DNA of 64,000 nt from the NCBI GenBank assembly GCA_965214335.1, contig CBDCBO010000005.1, positions 930,001 through 994,000 on the forward strand, given 5' to 3'. The notes under the pieces were generated by a model. The model saw only the letters and a list, made by a program, of their open reading frames with translations, ran no database searches and was not told the origin of the DNA. Of this stretch, positions 1-8,795 are shown one piece after another (position 1 is the stretch's first letter; each line of letters begins with the position of its first letter). Made by a program: the position numbers and the translations under genes. The stretch comes from Velthaea sp965214335 (GTDB taxonomy: Bacteria > Vulcanimicrobiota > Vulcanimicrobiia > Vulcanimicrobiales > Vulcanimicrobiaceae).

Positions 1-646
1 TGATGCCGTTGAAGCCAAACGGAGCGAACGGGTGCCAGTTGGCCGGATGCACGTGGGCAACGCCGATGACAATAAAAAATAGGACGACGCTGAGTTTAAC
101 TGCCACGATGATTTTATTGACGGTGACACTTTCGCTCGTGCCGCGAATGAGCAGGGCTGTGAGAATCAGAATGATGAGCGCGGCCGGCAGGTTGACGACT
201 CCGCCGTCGAATGGATTTGCCGCCAACGCCTTTGGGATCTTGAGATTGAACGTCGCGGCCAAGAAATCGGAAAAATAACCTGACCAGCCGATCGCCACCG
301 TCGCTGCTCCCAGCGCGTATTCTAAAATAAGTCCCCACCCGATGATCCAGGCGAGGACCTCGCCCAGGGTCGCATACACATACGTATACGCGCTACCGGA
401 GACGGGAACGCTCGAAGCGAGTTCGGCATAACACAGCGCGGCGAGCGCGCTGACGATGCCGGCGACGACGAACGACAAGACGATGGCCGGTCCGGCGCTC
501 AACGCGGCAGCTTTACCGGTGAGCACGAAGATACCGGTGCCGATGATCGCGCCGATGCCCAGTGCCGTTAGCCCCCAGACACCCAGCGTTTTCTTGAGAA
601 CCTTGCCGCTCTGTGCGCCGGCGCTTTGGTCTAGGATGGTCTGCAT
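1..646 (-). CDS. APC-family amino acid permease, 3' end cut by window edge
   Basis: Integral membrane amino-acid/cation symporter of the APC superfamily, cationic-amino-acid-transporter (YfnA-like) branch. The frame opens at the ATG at 644-646 and runs off the left edge with about 215 codons visible, roughly half the usual 460-500. Near residue 25-45 it has the TM1 signature GIGAIIGTGIFVLTG, followed by a second helix with CYAELASSVPVSGSAYTY, both hallmarks of the family. Near the edge comes a helix ending HPANWHPFAPFGFNG, the usual extracellular loop of YfnA-type permeases. It lies on the same strand as the cyclodeaminase-like gene 150 bases upstream, and the gap can fold (659-738). Which amino acid is carried cannot be told from sequence. 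Confidence 0.9.
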   Translation of the reverse strand, partial: MQTILDQSAGAQSGKVLKKTLGVWGLTALGIGAIIGTGIFVLTGKAAALSAGPAIVLSFVVAGIVSALAALCYAELASSVPVSGSAYTYVYATLGEVLAWIIGWGLILEYALGAATVAIGWSGYFSDFLAATFNLKIPKALAANPFDGGVVNLPAALIILILTALLIRGTSESVTVNKIIVAVKLSVVLFFIVIGVAHVHPANWHPFAPFGFNGI

Positions 647-658
647 TGGTTTTACGCG

Positions 659-738
659 ACCCAGCAGTGTTGCCAACCGGTGCCCCTTCCTCGCCGGCCG
701 CTAGTGCGGCATGTCGGCCCATACCCGTAACGCTGGGT
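659..738 (-). promoter_or_regulatory. possible structured leader upstream of the permease
   Basis: Read on the minus strand, the gap between the cyclodeaminase-like gene and the permease starts with ACCCAGC (732-738) and ends with its exact complement GCTGGGT (659-665). It encloses about 66 bases that contain a GCCGC/GCGGC hairpin and a G-rich stretch. The closing helix sits about 13 bases before the permease ATG. The size and position suit a cis-regulatory RNA or a translational attenuator, but I could not match it to a known riboswitch consensus. Confidence 0.3.
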
Positions 739-796
739 AAAACATCACGCGTACGCAGCATTCCGGCTCGGGTGCGACGCCCGATGCCTTGCGTGG

Positions 797-1411
797 TTAG
801 CCGCGCGGAAGCAGTATCGCAACGGCGCGCGAGGCCGCGGTCCGAGCCGCATTAAGGCTCGCATCCAAACGCTCTGCTTGGGCCGCGACAATGCTCGCAT
901 CATCCATGTATCGATGGTTGATGCGCACGTTGGCGGCCGCGGCGTCGAGTGCCGCGCGCCCGAACGCAAGCGCGCACTCGACGTCGCTCATGAGCTGATC
1001 GTTGCCCAGCGTCGCGGCACGCTCCGCATCCGCAACGAGCGCTGCTGCAAGCGTTGCGACTTGCAACGGCGCTTCAGCCGCTCCGGCGAGTGCGTGTTGC
1101 AGCGTCGCTCGACGTTCCGCCTTGTGAGCCGCGGTGTCGCGTGGCAGCGCCTGCGCCGCGACAACGCCGGCATACGCCGTTTCGTCGTCGCTGCGCGCTG
1201 CGATGAATGCCGAACGTAACGCGTCAGCCGACTCGACGAGCAGCAGCGCGTCGGCATGGACGGCTGCGTGTTTTGGGCTGCCCAGCGTGATCCGCGCGAC
1301 CATCGCCACCAGTGCCGCTCCAAGTGCGCCGACGAGGGCTGCCGCGCTGCCGCCGCCGGGAGTCGGCTCGGCCGACGCCAGCCGGTTAAGATAGGCTTTG
1401 AAATCAAGCAC
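797..1411 (-). CDS. formimidoyl-THF cyclodeaminase / methenyl-THF cyclohydrolase-like protein
   Basis: Member of the FTCD C-terminal (FchA-like) family of small all-helical enzymes that form 5,10-methenyl-THF or hydrolyse it in folate one-carbon metabolism. The GTG start at 1411 gives 204 residues, the usual size of stand-alone members, and puts the diagnostic PTPGGGSAAAL loop at residue 13-23. The frame also stays open upstream to an ATG at 1543, but those 44 extra residues do not look like the family. Further family features are the NDQLMSDVECALAF segment and the Ala-rich helices after it. It diverges from ahcY-metK, so folate and SAM one-carbon genes face each other. Whether it acts as cyclodeaminase or cyclohydrolase is open; no formiminotransferase domain is present. 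Confidence 0.8.
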   Translation of the reverse strand: MLDFKAYLNRLASAEPTPGGGSAAALVGALGAALVAMVARITLGSPKHAAVHADALLLVESADALRSAFIAARSDDETAYAGVVAAQALPRDTAAHKAERRATLQHALAGAAEAPLQVATLAAALVADAERAATLGNDQLMSDVECALAFGRAALDAAAANVRINHRYMDDASIVAAQAERLDASLNAARTAASRAVAILLPRG

Positions 1412-1584
1412 CGTGCGGGCTACGCGAATGTGGCCGGCGCAGCCTTGCAGCGCCCCGCGCTCGACAGTCAAGTTGGCGCCTGCGAAACGGGGCCGGGTTG
1501 GCGTACGTCGAAACAACGTCGGTCCGTTTATAGATTGTTTCAAAGATCAGCGGTCGCTCATCCCCTCTCTCCTAGGAGCATTTT

Positions 1585-2859
1585 GTGCCCGTAATCGAAC
1601 AATCTCTAGGCGACGTCAAAGACGTCGCGCTGGCGGACTACGGCCGTTCACGCATCGAGTGGGCCGCTTCGTTCATGCCGGTATTAGCGCAGATCCGCGA
1701 TCGTTTCGCGCAAACCCGGCCGCTGGCCGGCGTGCGAATCGGGGCTTGCCTGCACGTTACCACCGAAACGGCGAATCTCATGCTGGCGCTCAAAGCCGGC
1801 GGCGCGGAAATAACGTTGTGCGCCAGCAATCCGCTGTCGACCCAGGATGATGTCGCCGCCGCGCTCAGCACGCATTTCGAGATTCCGACCCACGCGATCA
1901 AAGGCGAAGACAACGCCACGTATTACAAACACATTGAGTCGGTCATCGCGACCAAGCCGCATATGTCGATGGACGACGGCTGCGACCTCGTCACCACGAT
2001 TTACTCCAAGCACAATCATTTGCTGGCCGATATGATCGGCGGCTGCGAAGAAACGACGACCGGCGTCATCCGCCTCCACGCGATGGAAAAGGACGGCGTG
2101 CTGCCGTTTCCGGTCATCGCCGTCAACGACGCGCTGACCAAGCACATGTTTGACAACCGGTACGGAACCGGCCAGTCGACCATCGACGGCGTCATTCGCG
2201 CGACGAACGTGCTCATCGCCGGTCATACCGTTGTCGTGGTCGGCTACGGCTGGTGCGGTCGTGGTGTCGCGTCGCGAGCCAAGGGCCTCGGCGCGCACGT
2301 TATCGTCACCGAAATCGATCCGCGCAAGGCACTCGAAGCGGCAATGGATGGATTCATGGTCATGCCGATGGCCGATGCCGCGAAACTGGGCGATATCTTC
2401 ATTACCGTTACGGGCAACCTTCATGTGATCCGGAAGGAGCACTTCGAGGTCATGAAAGATGGCGCGATCGTCGCGAACTCCGGTCACTTCAATGACGAGC
2501 TCGATCTCGACGCGCTCGAAGCGATGAAAACCGCTAAAACGCAGCCGCGCAACTTCGTCGATTCGTACAAACTTGGCGACGGCCGCTCGATTCGTGTGCT
2601 CGGCGAAGGCCGGCTCATCAACCTGGCCGCCGGTGAGGGGCATCCGGCGGCGGTCATGGATATGTCGTTTGCGAATCAAGCGATGGCGGCGGCGTATCTG
2701 GCCCAGAATTATAAAACGCTCGATAAAAAAGTGTACTCGGTTCCGGATGACATCGATCAAGAAGTCGCATCGCTCAAACTCGCCGCGATGAAAATTGGGA
2801 TCGACACGCTCACGCCCGAACAAGAAAAGTATATGGTTTCCTGGTCGGAGGGCACGTAG
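1585..2859 (+). CDS. ahcY: adenosylhomocysteinase
   Basis: Cytosolic NAD-dependent hydrolase that splits S-adenosylhomocysteine into adenosine and homocysteine, removing the product inhibitor of methyltransferases. It has 424 residues, the short bacterial form. Visible landmarks are CLHVTTETANLM near residue 53, the substrate-domain HNHLLADMIGG near 143, and the NAD-binding loop GYGWCGRG near 220. The GTG start at 1585 follows AGGAG with good spacing. The stop at 2857-2859 directly abuts the start of metK, so the two are almost certainly co-transcribed and translationally coupled, giving two consecutive steps of the methyl cycle. No SAH or SAM riboswitch was recognised in the short leader. 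Confidence 0.97.
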   Translation: MPVIEQSLGDVKDVALADYGRSRIEWAASFMPVLAQIRDRFAQTRPLAGVRIGACLHVTTETANLMLALKAGGAEITLCASNPLSTQDDVAAALSTHFEIPTHAIKGEDNATYYKHIESVIATKPHMSMDDGCDLVTTIYSKHNHLLADMIGGCEETTTGVIRLHAMEKDGVLPFPVIAVNDALTKHMFDNRYGTGQSTIDGVIRATNVLIAGHTVVVVGYGWCGRGVASRAKGLGAHVIVTEIDPRKALEAAMDGFMVMPMADAAKLGDIFITVTGNLHVIRKEHFEVMKDGAIVANSGHFNDELDLDALEAMKTAKTQPRNFVDSYKLGDGRSIRVLGEGRLINLAAGEGHPAAVMDMSFANQAMAAAYLAQNYKTLDKKVYSVPDDIDQEVASLKLAAMKIGIDTLTPEQEKYMVSWSEGT

Positions 2860-4089
2860 TTGGCCCAGCGGCGTTTATTTACGTCGGAATCGGTCACCGA
2901 AGGCCACCCCGATAAGGTTGCCGACCAGATTTCTGACGCCGTTCTCGACGCCATCCTCAAAGACGATCCGGCTGGCCGCGTAGCCGTCGAAACGTTTGCG
3001 ATCACCGGTCAAATTCACATCGCCGGCGAAGTGACGACGACAACGTATATCGACATTCCCAAGATCGTGCGCAAAACGATCGCCGACATCGGCTACACGA
3101 AATCGTCGGTCGGTTTCGACGCCGACACGTGCGGCGTCAGCGTCTCGATCGACGAACAGTCGCCCGATATCGCGATGGGCGTCGACCGGTCGCTCGAAGT
3201 GAAATCGACCGGCGGCGCGGACGAGTTCGAGCTGACGGGCGCCGGCGATCAAGGGATGATGTTCGGCTACGCGTGCCGCGAAACGACGTCGCTGATGCCG
3301 CTGCCGATCGTGCTCGCGCACGATCTCACGCGGCTGTTGGCATCGGCGCGCAAGAACGGCGACATTAAGTACTTACGGCCGGACGGCAAATCGCAAGTGA
3401 CCATCGAGTACGACGGCGACCGGCCGGTACGGGTCGACACCGTGGTAATTTCGACGCAGCACGATCCCGATGTGCCGCTCGAAGTGATTCGGCGCGAGGT
3501 CAGTGAAGGCATCATTGATGCCGTGGTGCCCAAAGGTTTGCGCGATACGAAGTTGCGGATCTTCGTCAACCCGACCGGGCGCTTCGTTATCGGCGGCCCC
3601 AAAGGTGACGCCGGGCTAACCGGACGCAAAATTATCGCCGATACGTACGGCGGCATGGCGCGGCACGGCGGCGGCGCGTTCTCGGGCAAGGATCCGACGA
3701 AGGTCGACCGTTCGGCGGCGTATGCCGCTCGCTATGTCGCAAAGAACGTCGTCGCGGCCGGATTAGCCGACCGCTGTGAAGTGCAAGTGGCGTATGCAAT
3801 CGGCGTCGCCCATCCCGTGTCGGTCTTTGTCGAGACCTTCGGGACCAATAAGATCGAAGAAACGCGCATTGCCGACTTGGTACGCGAATACTTCGATCTG
3901 CGGCCCGCGGCGATCATCCACAATCTCAATCTGCGCCGGCCAATTTATCAGCAGACGGCGGCGTACGGACATTTCGGCCGGCCCGAACTCGATCTGCCGT
4001 GGGAAAAAACCGATAAAGCCGAAGCGCTGCGTTCGGCCGGTGGCCTCAAAGGCGCCATCGATCGCGAACTCGCTCCGCTAACCGCCTAA
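2860..4089 (+). CDS. metK: S-adenosylmethionine synthetase
   Basis: Makes S-adenosylmethionine from methionine and ATP in the cytosol. It has 409 residues against about 385-400 for typical bacterial enzymes. The N-terminal ATP motif GHPDKVAD is at residue 15-22, the phosphate-binding GAGDQGMMFGYA near 127, and GGGAFSGKDPTKVDR near 270, all intact. The start is the TTG at 2860, immediately after the ahcY stop and about 8 bases after a GGAGGG ribosome site that lies inside ahcY. It ends about 65 bases before a convergent gene, with a hairpin between them. Confidence 0.97.
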   Translation: MAQRRLFTSESVTEGHPDKVADQISDAVLDAILKDDPAGRVAVETFAITGQIHIAGEVTTTTYIDIPKIVRKTIADIGYTKSSVGFDADTCGVSVSIDEQSPDIAMGVDRSLEVKSTGGADEFELTGAGDQGMMFGYACRETTSLMPLPIVLAHDLTRLLASARKNGDIKYLRPDGKSQVTIEYDGDRPVRVDTVVISTQHDPDVPLEVIRREVSEGIIDAVVPKGLRDTKLRIFVNPTGRFVIGGPKGDAGLTGRKIIADTYGGMARHGGGAFSGKDPTKVDRSAAYAARYVAKNVVAAGLADRCEVQVAYAIGVAHPVSVFVETFGTNKIEETRIADLVREYFDLRPAAIIHNLNLRRPIYQQTAAYGHFGRPELDLPWEKTDKAEALRSAGGLKGAIDRELAPLTA

Positions 4090-4124
4090 GACACAACGCC
4101 GTCCACGCTTCGCCGTCCACGCAA

Positions 4125-4151
4125 GAGCAGGTGCCCGCTGGTGCCTGCTTC
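4125..4151. terminator. hairpin between convergent metK and JmjC-like gene
   Basis: GCAGGTGCC, a CGCT loop and GGTGCCTGC form a stem of about nine to eleven pairs (two of them wobble), followed on the plus strand by a weak T-rich tail. It sits between two converging genes, so it may end transcription in both directions. The short T-tract makes this tentative. Confidence 0.45.
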
Positions 4152-4154
4152 TTG

Positions 4155-5060
4155 TTAGCCGGCACCGCGGGCCCGGCGCAACGCTGCTGTGACGGCTTTC
4201 CGGGCCGGAATCAGCCCATCCATCGCGGCCGCCTTTAACCGGTCCAGCCGAACTCGCCGGCCGGGCTGACCCGGCCGTAAGCCCAGCGACCGTTGGTAAA
4301 AATTAAAAGCACGCGTTTGTCCGAGTGCGCGCGTTACGTCGGTCTCATACGAGATCGTGTACGAGACCGAGATCGATCCGCTCGTTTGGACCCAGTGCGG
4401 CGCGTTACGCGGCTGATGCATGCCCAAACCCGGCCCGAGCGCGAAAACATATTCGTGCGCTGCGTTTTTTCCGGCCAGCGGGACTTGAGCGATATTGGTA
4501 ATGCCTTTGACGTAGAATGCTTCAAGTTCCGATTCGTCCAGGCTGGCCGGTGAATAGATATGGTACGTTTTATCGCCGGCGATCTGGAAGAAAAACGAAA
4601 TTTCGGGATCGAAGTGAAACGGCGTTATCGTTGTTGCGGAGCTGATGAGAATCGACGAATCGAGCCGCACGAGCCTACCGGATCGTGCGCTCGGCGCGAG
4701 CAGTTGCGCCGAGAGCGCCTGCAACAGGTCACGGAAGCCGGCGTCGTAGGTCTCCGGACGCTTGAGCAGGATGCGCTGGTTTCCCGCTTCGAGCCGGTCG
4801 AACGCTTCGCGCGGCGTCCGATCGCTGTGCGGCACGCCATAGAAGTTCGTTGCGGCCGTTGGAGCGCCCGAGGCGACGAAGTAATCGCGCTCGGTGTACA
4901 ACGATGTGAGCCGGGCTAAGGCCTCGGGCGTAAACACATCGAGACCGCTCAACGTATGGGTGAAGCCGAATGGCTCACGGTCGTATGCCGGCACAACCGC
5001 TTGTCCCTCGAACGAGACACACGCCGGGCCGTCCTGCAGCTGCATTGCGATAGTCCTCAT
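4155..5060 (-). CDS. JmjC/cupin-8-like putative Fe(II)/2-oxoglutarate oxygenase
   Basis: A 301-residue protein with the layout of bacterial JmjC/cupin-8 hydroxylase-like proteins. A jelly-roll core carries HFD (HxD) near residue 150 within the segment HFDPEISFFFQIAGDK, and a distal histidine in MHQPRNAPHW near 214. Together these could form the two-His-one-Asp iron site. Sequence outside the core is not diagnostic, and the Arg/Gly-rich tail looks disordered. It converges on metK and is separated from the next minus-strand gene by about 80 bases. Substrate unknown; some relatives hydroxylate peptides or lipid-linked substrates. The fold is fairly sure, the activity is inferred. Confidence 0.65.
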   Translation of the reverse strand: MRTIAMQLQDGPACVSFEGQAVVPAYDREPFGFTHTLSGLDVFTPEALARLTSLYTERDYFVASGAPTAATNFYGVPHSDRTPREAFDRLEAGNQRILLKRPETYDAGFRDLLQALSAQLLAPSARSGRLVRLDSSILISSATTITPFHFDPEISFFFQIAGDKTYHIYSPASLDESELEAFYVKGITNIAQVPLAGKNAAHEYVFALGPGLGMHQPRNAPHWVQTSGSISVSYTISYETDVTRALGQTRAFNFYQRSLGLRPGQPGRRVRLDRLKAAAMDGLIPARKAVTAALRRARGAG

Positions 5061-5142
5061 GGTTAGCGGACCGGTGGACCGCCTAACAGTGTCGCGTGGC
5101 GCGTTGCCGTCCGACGTTGCTCCGCTAAGCCGGCTCTTCCCC

Positions 5143-6219
5143 CTAACGGTATCGTTCCGGCGCCGCCCAGAAACGAATCCGGATTGCCGGGTCGAGTGGC
5201 CGGGGCACAGCGGCCGTGGTGTACAGCGTCGAAGCTGGAAAGATGCACGATGTCCGGGCGCGCAAATAGCGGTTGAAGAAAGCCGTTACATACGTTCCGA
5301 CGATTCGGTGCACGCGCCGGCCGCCGAGCGGGCCGGGACGAGCGGATGCGTGAAGCGCCGGCCACAGTGCGTCATCGCAAAACGCGGCGTGCCGCGAACC
5401 ATTGAGCGCGATATAATAGCCGCCATGGCGTTCGAGGCCGCGTATGATCTGGCGGTCATTAAGCGCGTCAAAGATGGACGTGTACGTACTGTCCCGGGCG
5501 GTGACCCCGGTGAGCGGCTCGCTGCCGGCTCGGTCGGGTGCGCCCGTGCCGACGATCAGGAACGGCTGGGGAACACCCTCGCTCGCGGCGTCGCCGAACA
5601 TCCAGCCGTCGAGATTCACCGCCGCGCAAACGCGCGTGTCCGTCCGCGCGAGCTGCCCGGCGACGGCACCGCCGAATGAGTAGCCCAAAACGCCTATTGC
5701 GCTCGGGTCAACCTGCGCCCCGAACAGGCCGAACGCGGACCCCGCGTGCGCTTGAGAGCCGCTCGTCACCAGTTCGGTGGTACGCGCCGCCGCCCGCCGA
5801 ACGCGCACATCGGCGTGCAGGCGCGTTCGAATCAGCGCAGCGCTCGTCGAAAAGTCGAGCGGTGGCCCTATTTCAACATCGTCCGCCGCAACGACGACAT
5901 AGCCGTGGCTTGCCAACTCTTGCATGAGTGCGGTATTTTCACCGCGCTGACCGCCCCACGATGGGACGTAGACGATCAGTGCATGCGGGCCCGCTGCCGG
6001 TTCGCCGCCGGCGGAGCTGTTGGTACGCATTGCCGAGCGCAGCAGGCGACGCGCAGCCGTACCGCGTTCGCCGCGGCGATACGGCGCGCGGCTTTCGCCG
6101 GCCGGCCAGAGCCGCGGATACCAATATTGCGCGAAGCGTCCGTCGGGCAGTTGGACCGAACGCGTGCCGACGGCAAACGACCCGGTCGGTGCGGGAAGTC
6201 CGAAGATCACGCCGCCCAA
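5143..6219 (-). CDS. PAF-acetylhydrolase-like alpha/beta hydrolase
   Basis: Serine esterase of the platelet-activating-factor acetylhydrolase isoform II family, which cleaves short or oxidised acyl chains from phospholipids and sometimes polymers or drugs. About 358 residues. The N-terminus has LPAPTGSFAVGTRSV, typical of the family. The nucleophile elbow GYSFGG is near residue 179, the Asp motif NLDGWMFG near 201 and the His in SRHAAF near 271, so the triad is complete. The start is uncertain: TTG at 6219 or GTG at 6210. No clear signal peptide is seen. It is divergent from the GMC oxidoreductase gene across about 50 bases, suggesting a shared control region. Confidence 0.8.
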   Translation of the reverse strand: MGGVIFGLPAPTGSFAVGTRSVQLPDGRFAQYWYPRLWPAGESRAPYRRGERGTAARRLLRSAMRTNSSAGGEPAAGPHALIVYVPSWGGQRGENTALMQELASHGYVVVAADDVEIGPPLDFSTSAALIRTRLHADVRVRRAAARTTELVTSGSQAHAGSAFGLFGAQVDPSAIGVLGYSFGGAVAGQLARTDTRVCAAVNLDGWMFGDAASEGVPQPFLIVGTGAPDRAGSEPLTGVTARDSTYTSIFDALNDRQIIRGLERHGGYYIALNGSRHAAFCDDALWPALHASARPGPLGGRRVHRIVGTYVTAFFNRYLRARTSCIFPASTLYTTAAVPRPLDPAIRIRFWAAPERYR

Positions 6220-6272
6220 AGCATTCGGCGCGGATATTTCTGGCCGGGTGACAATCTACATGCTATCTTGCT

Positions 6273-7940
6273 ATGCCCTGCTCTGCTCTGCAAGGCGACG
6301 GCCATGCGCGGGCATGTCCGATGATTGCTGACGCGCGTTTCGTTGCCCCTGACACCCAATTCGCCTGCGATATCTGCATTGTTGGCGGCGGCCCCGCCGG
6401 GATCGCGATTGCGCACCGGCTGCGCGATTCGGGCTTGACGGTTCTCTTACTCGAAAGCGGCGGCTTCGATCCGGAACTAGCCAGTCAAGCGTTGTTCCGC
6501 GGCGACATTACCGGCCGGCCCTATTACCGGCTCGACGCCTGCCGTTTCCGGCTCTTGGGCGGTAGTACCAATCGCTGGGGCGGCTGGTGCCGGCCGCTCG
6601 AAGCGGTCGATTTCGAGCGCCGCAGTTGGCTTCCGTGGAGCGGTTGGCCGATCACGGCACAGACGCTCGAACCGTACTACCCGGACACAGCGAAGCTCTT
6701 CGAGCTTGCCGATTCGCGATTCGATGCCGCGGTGTGGCGTTCGCGATTACCGGCGCCGCTCGCACTCGACGGCTCGAACTTCGAGAGTGTCGTTTTTCAT
6801 TACAGTCCGGAGACGAACTTCGGCCAAGCCTATCGCGATGCACTGTCGCGCTCCGCGAACCTCACGCTGATCATCCACGCAAATTTGACGCGGATGGAAC
6901 TCGAGCCCGGCACCGCGCGGGTTGCGCGCTTGCGCGTCGCGGCACTCGGCCGACAGCCGTTCACGGTGCAATCCAAGGCCGTCGTGCTCGCTGCCGGTGG
7001 GATCGAAAACGCGCGGCTTTTGCTGGCTTCAAACGCCGAGCGGACGTCAGGCTTAGGCAACGAACACGACCTCGTCGGCCGTTTTTTCATGGAGCATTTG
7101 CACGTGCCGGCCGGCCATTTACTTGCCGCACCCGGTGCCGGTCGCAGCTTCTACCGCAAAGCGATGTACGGCGGCATCAAGATTCGCGGAGTTATCACAC
7201 CGACCGCCGCCGCCCAGGCGCAGCACCACCTGCCGGCGACTTCGATTGCCATCGAGCCGGCGAGTTATTCGTATGGAACACCGTTTATCGGCTGGGCCCC
7301 GTCGCTTACATTCAGCGCCGTTCGCGCATACCGGCGCTTTCGCTCGAGCCGACTCGGGGTCGTGGCGGAGGGCGTAAAAAGCGGTTCCGAGCGCCTCTCG
7401 GGCATTCCCCGGCGCATTCAGACGTGGAACGCCGCGCGCGCGGCCGGCGCAACGCCGGCCCTCGGCCCGGGCCGGATGTACTCCTTGTACTTTCGATCCG
7501 AACAAATTCCGAACCGCGCGAGCCGGGTGCTGCTTTCGAAAGAGCGTGACGCCTTCGGTGTGCCGCAATCGTCTCTAGACTGGCGGATCGAACCGGCCGA
7601 TCTGGCGGCGGTAACCGGTTGGCTCAAGGTGTTCGGCCGCGATATTGCGGAGCGCGGGCTTGGCACCGTCATCGCCGCGGCCGACGATTGGCAGCGCCAC
7701 ATCATCGGTGGTCCGCATCATATGGGAACGACGCGCATGTCGGCCGATCCGCGTACGGGCGTGGTAGACGAAGATTGCCGCGTGCACTCTCTCGATAATG
7801 TTTACATCGCGGGCAGTTCGGTCTTCAGTACCGGCGGCTACGCGAATCCCACTTTTACGCTCGTCGCTTTAGCATTACGTTTGGCCGACCGGCTACGCGA
7901 ACGGCTCCAGTCCCGGGTGTCGGTCGAGTCATCGCCATAG
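6273..7940 (+). CDS. GMC-family FAD-dependent oxidoreductase
   Basis: Flavoprotein of the glucose-methanol-choline family that oxidises an alcohol or sugar hydroxyl. It has the dinucleotide fold CIVGGGPAGIAIA near residue 35-47, a GGSTNRWGGW segment typical of the subgroup near 95, HHMGTTRMS near 483, and the C-terminal GSSVFSTGGYANPT FAD-contact motif. Start at ATG 6273 gives 555 residues; the ATG at 6321 would give 539 and begins nearer the conserved domain. No twin-arginine or Sec signal is evident, so it is probably cytoplasmic or membrane-associated. The substrate is unknown. The next gene is convergent and the 3' ends overlap by about 12 bases. Confidence 0.85.
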   Translation: MPCSALQGDGHARACPMIADARFVAPDTQFACDICIVGGGPAGIAIAHRLRDSGLTVLLLESGGFDPELASQALFRGDITGRPYYRLDACRFRLLGGSTNRWGGWCRPLEAVDFERRSWLPWSGWPITAQTLEPYYPDTAKLFELADSRFDAAVWRSRLPAPLALDGSNFESVVFHYSPETNFGQAYRDALSRSANLTLIIHANLTRMELEPGTARVARLRVAALGRQPFTVQSKAVVLAAGGIENARLLLASNAERTSGLGNEHDLVGRFFMEHLHVPAGHLLAAPGAGRSFYRKAMYGGIKIRGVITPTAAAQAQHHLPATSIAIEPASYSYGTPFIGWAPSLTFSAVRAYRRFRSSRLGVVAEGVKSGSERLSGIPRRIQTWNAARAAGATPALGPGRMYSLYFRSEQIPNRASRVLLSKERDAFGVPQSSLDWRIEPADLAAVTGWLKVFGRDIAERGLGTVIAAADDWQRHIIGGPHHMGTTRMSADPRTGVVDEDCRVHSLDNVYIAGSSVFSTGGYANPTFTLVALALRLADRLRERLQSRVSVESSP

Positions 7941-8360
7941 TCCAACCGCCGTCTCGATGCGGATGGCCAACGCGCCGCCCGCAGCACCGCAAACCACGTC
8001 GAGCAGGCTTTCGAGGTTGGGTTCCCGCGCAACGAATATGCGCTGCGCTACTTCGATTGCTAGTGAGTAGCCGGCGACAAGCAGCGCTGCTCGCAGCAGT
8101 CGCCGGCGACTCGGTCCCAACGCGCGATCGGCGGTAAAGCCGACGGCTGCGAACGCAACGACACTGTACGCTTTTCGCACCCAGATATGCAGCGACAGCC
8201 ACCACGGGTGCGCGAAGGTAACGACGTCGGGTCCGAACAGGATGCTGGAGAGACCGCGCGGAGAGGTGGCATTGTAGACGTCGACGCGCAACGCGAGTGC
8301 GAACAAGACGCCGGCGGTTGCTAGCGCGATGACGCGCCAAGCGGTGCGGGAAACGGTCAT
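7929..8360 (-). CDS. VanZ-like small membrane protein
   Basis: A 143-residue integral membrane protein with four predicted helices. The C-terminal pattern IEVAQRIF followed by REPNLESLLDVVCGAAGG matches the VanZ signature, a helix with E..Q, then R, then D..N/C..G. VanZ relatives are linked to glycopeptide tolerance and to envelope or phosphatidyl-related functions, but the activity of most is unknown. Its 3' end overlaps the convergent GMC gene. Confidence 0.7.
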   Translation of the reverse strand: MTVSRTAWRVIALATAGVLFALALRVDVYNATSPRGLSSILFGPDVVTFAHPWWLSLHIWVRKAYSVVAFAAVGFTADRALGPSRRRLLRAALLVAGYSLAIEVAQRIFVAREPNLESLLDVVCGAAGGALAIRIETAVGLWR

Positions 8361-8502
8361 CTGCCTAGGTCATCGGCGCCCGCGGCACTATCCTCGAGTA
8401 AAGTTGCGTGGTAACGGGCGAATCTTCCCGCCATGGCTGGTATCCGTGCAGTTGATGCTTGCCCGCGCCGGCACTAGGCTTAGCGGTCGAGAGGCACCGA
8501 CG

Positions 8503-8787
8503 GCTTCATGTGGTCAGCTCGCCCCCTGCAGCTTTGACTCGCGCATTGCGATCGCGGATCAACCGGCAACGCGCGGCCGGAGTATTCGAATCGGCAGAAT
8601 ATAACCACGTTATCTTCCCGAAAAGTGAACGCTGCGCGTGCCTTCCGCCTCGTGGTGTTGACGGTTCGCGGCACACCAATATGGCAAACTTCGATCGCCT
8701 TTGCCCTCGTTCCACGCATCGTCTGCGTCGATCGCTTAAAACGGTTTTGCGTCGATTCGCGTAACGCGCGCTACCGCGCGCGGCACG
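8503..8787 (-). pseudogene. truncated, frameshifted copy of the ASCH-domain gene
   Basis: On the minus strand this stretch aligns over about 285 bases with the 3' half and downstream flank of the intact ASCH gene (10885-11173). In the best 90 bases roughly nine in ten positions agree by eye. Relative to the intact copy it has a net 2-base deletion near 8640-8665, so ARAAFTFREDNVVIFCRF and the upstream matching part fall in different frames. The 5' half of the gene is absent: similarity stops nine bases before the end of the neighbouring regulator gene. It is a decayed remnant in the same orientation as the intact copy. Confidence 0.8.
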
Positions 8788-8795
8788 AAAGGCGT

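Noticed and set aside
1412..1584. SAM or SAH riboswitch before ahcY-metK
   Set aside because: None of the core conserved stretches of the SAH, SAM-I or SAM-II aptamers could be found.
1684..2823. 379-codon open frame antisense to ahcY
   Set aside because: ahcY is unmistakable on the other strand, and the antisense product is low-complexity in Arg, Asp and Val with no family resemblance.
4100..4123. Tandem GCCGTCCACGC repeat after metK
   Set aside because: Only two copies with a three-base spacer; too short to be a meaningful repeat array.
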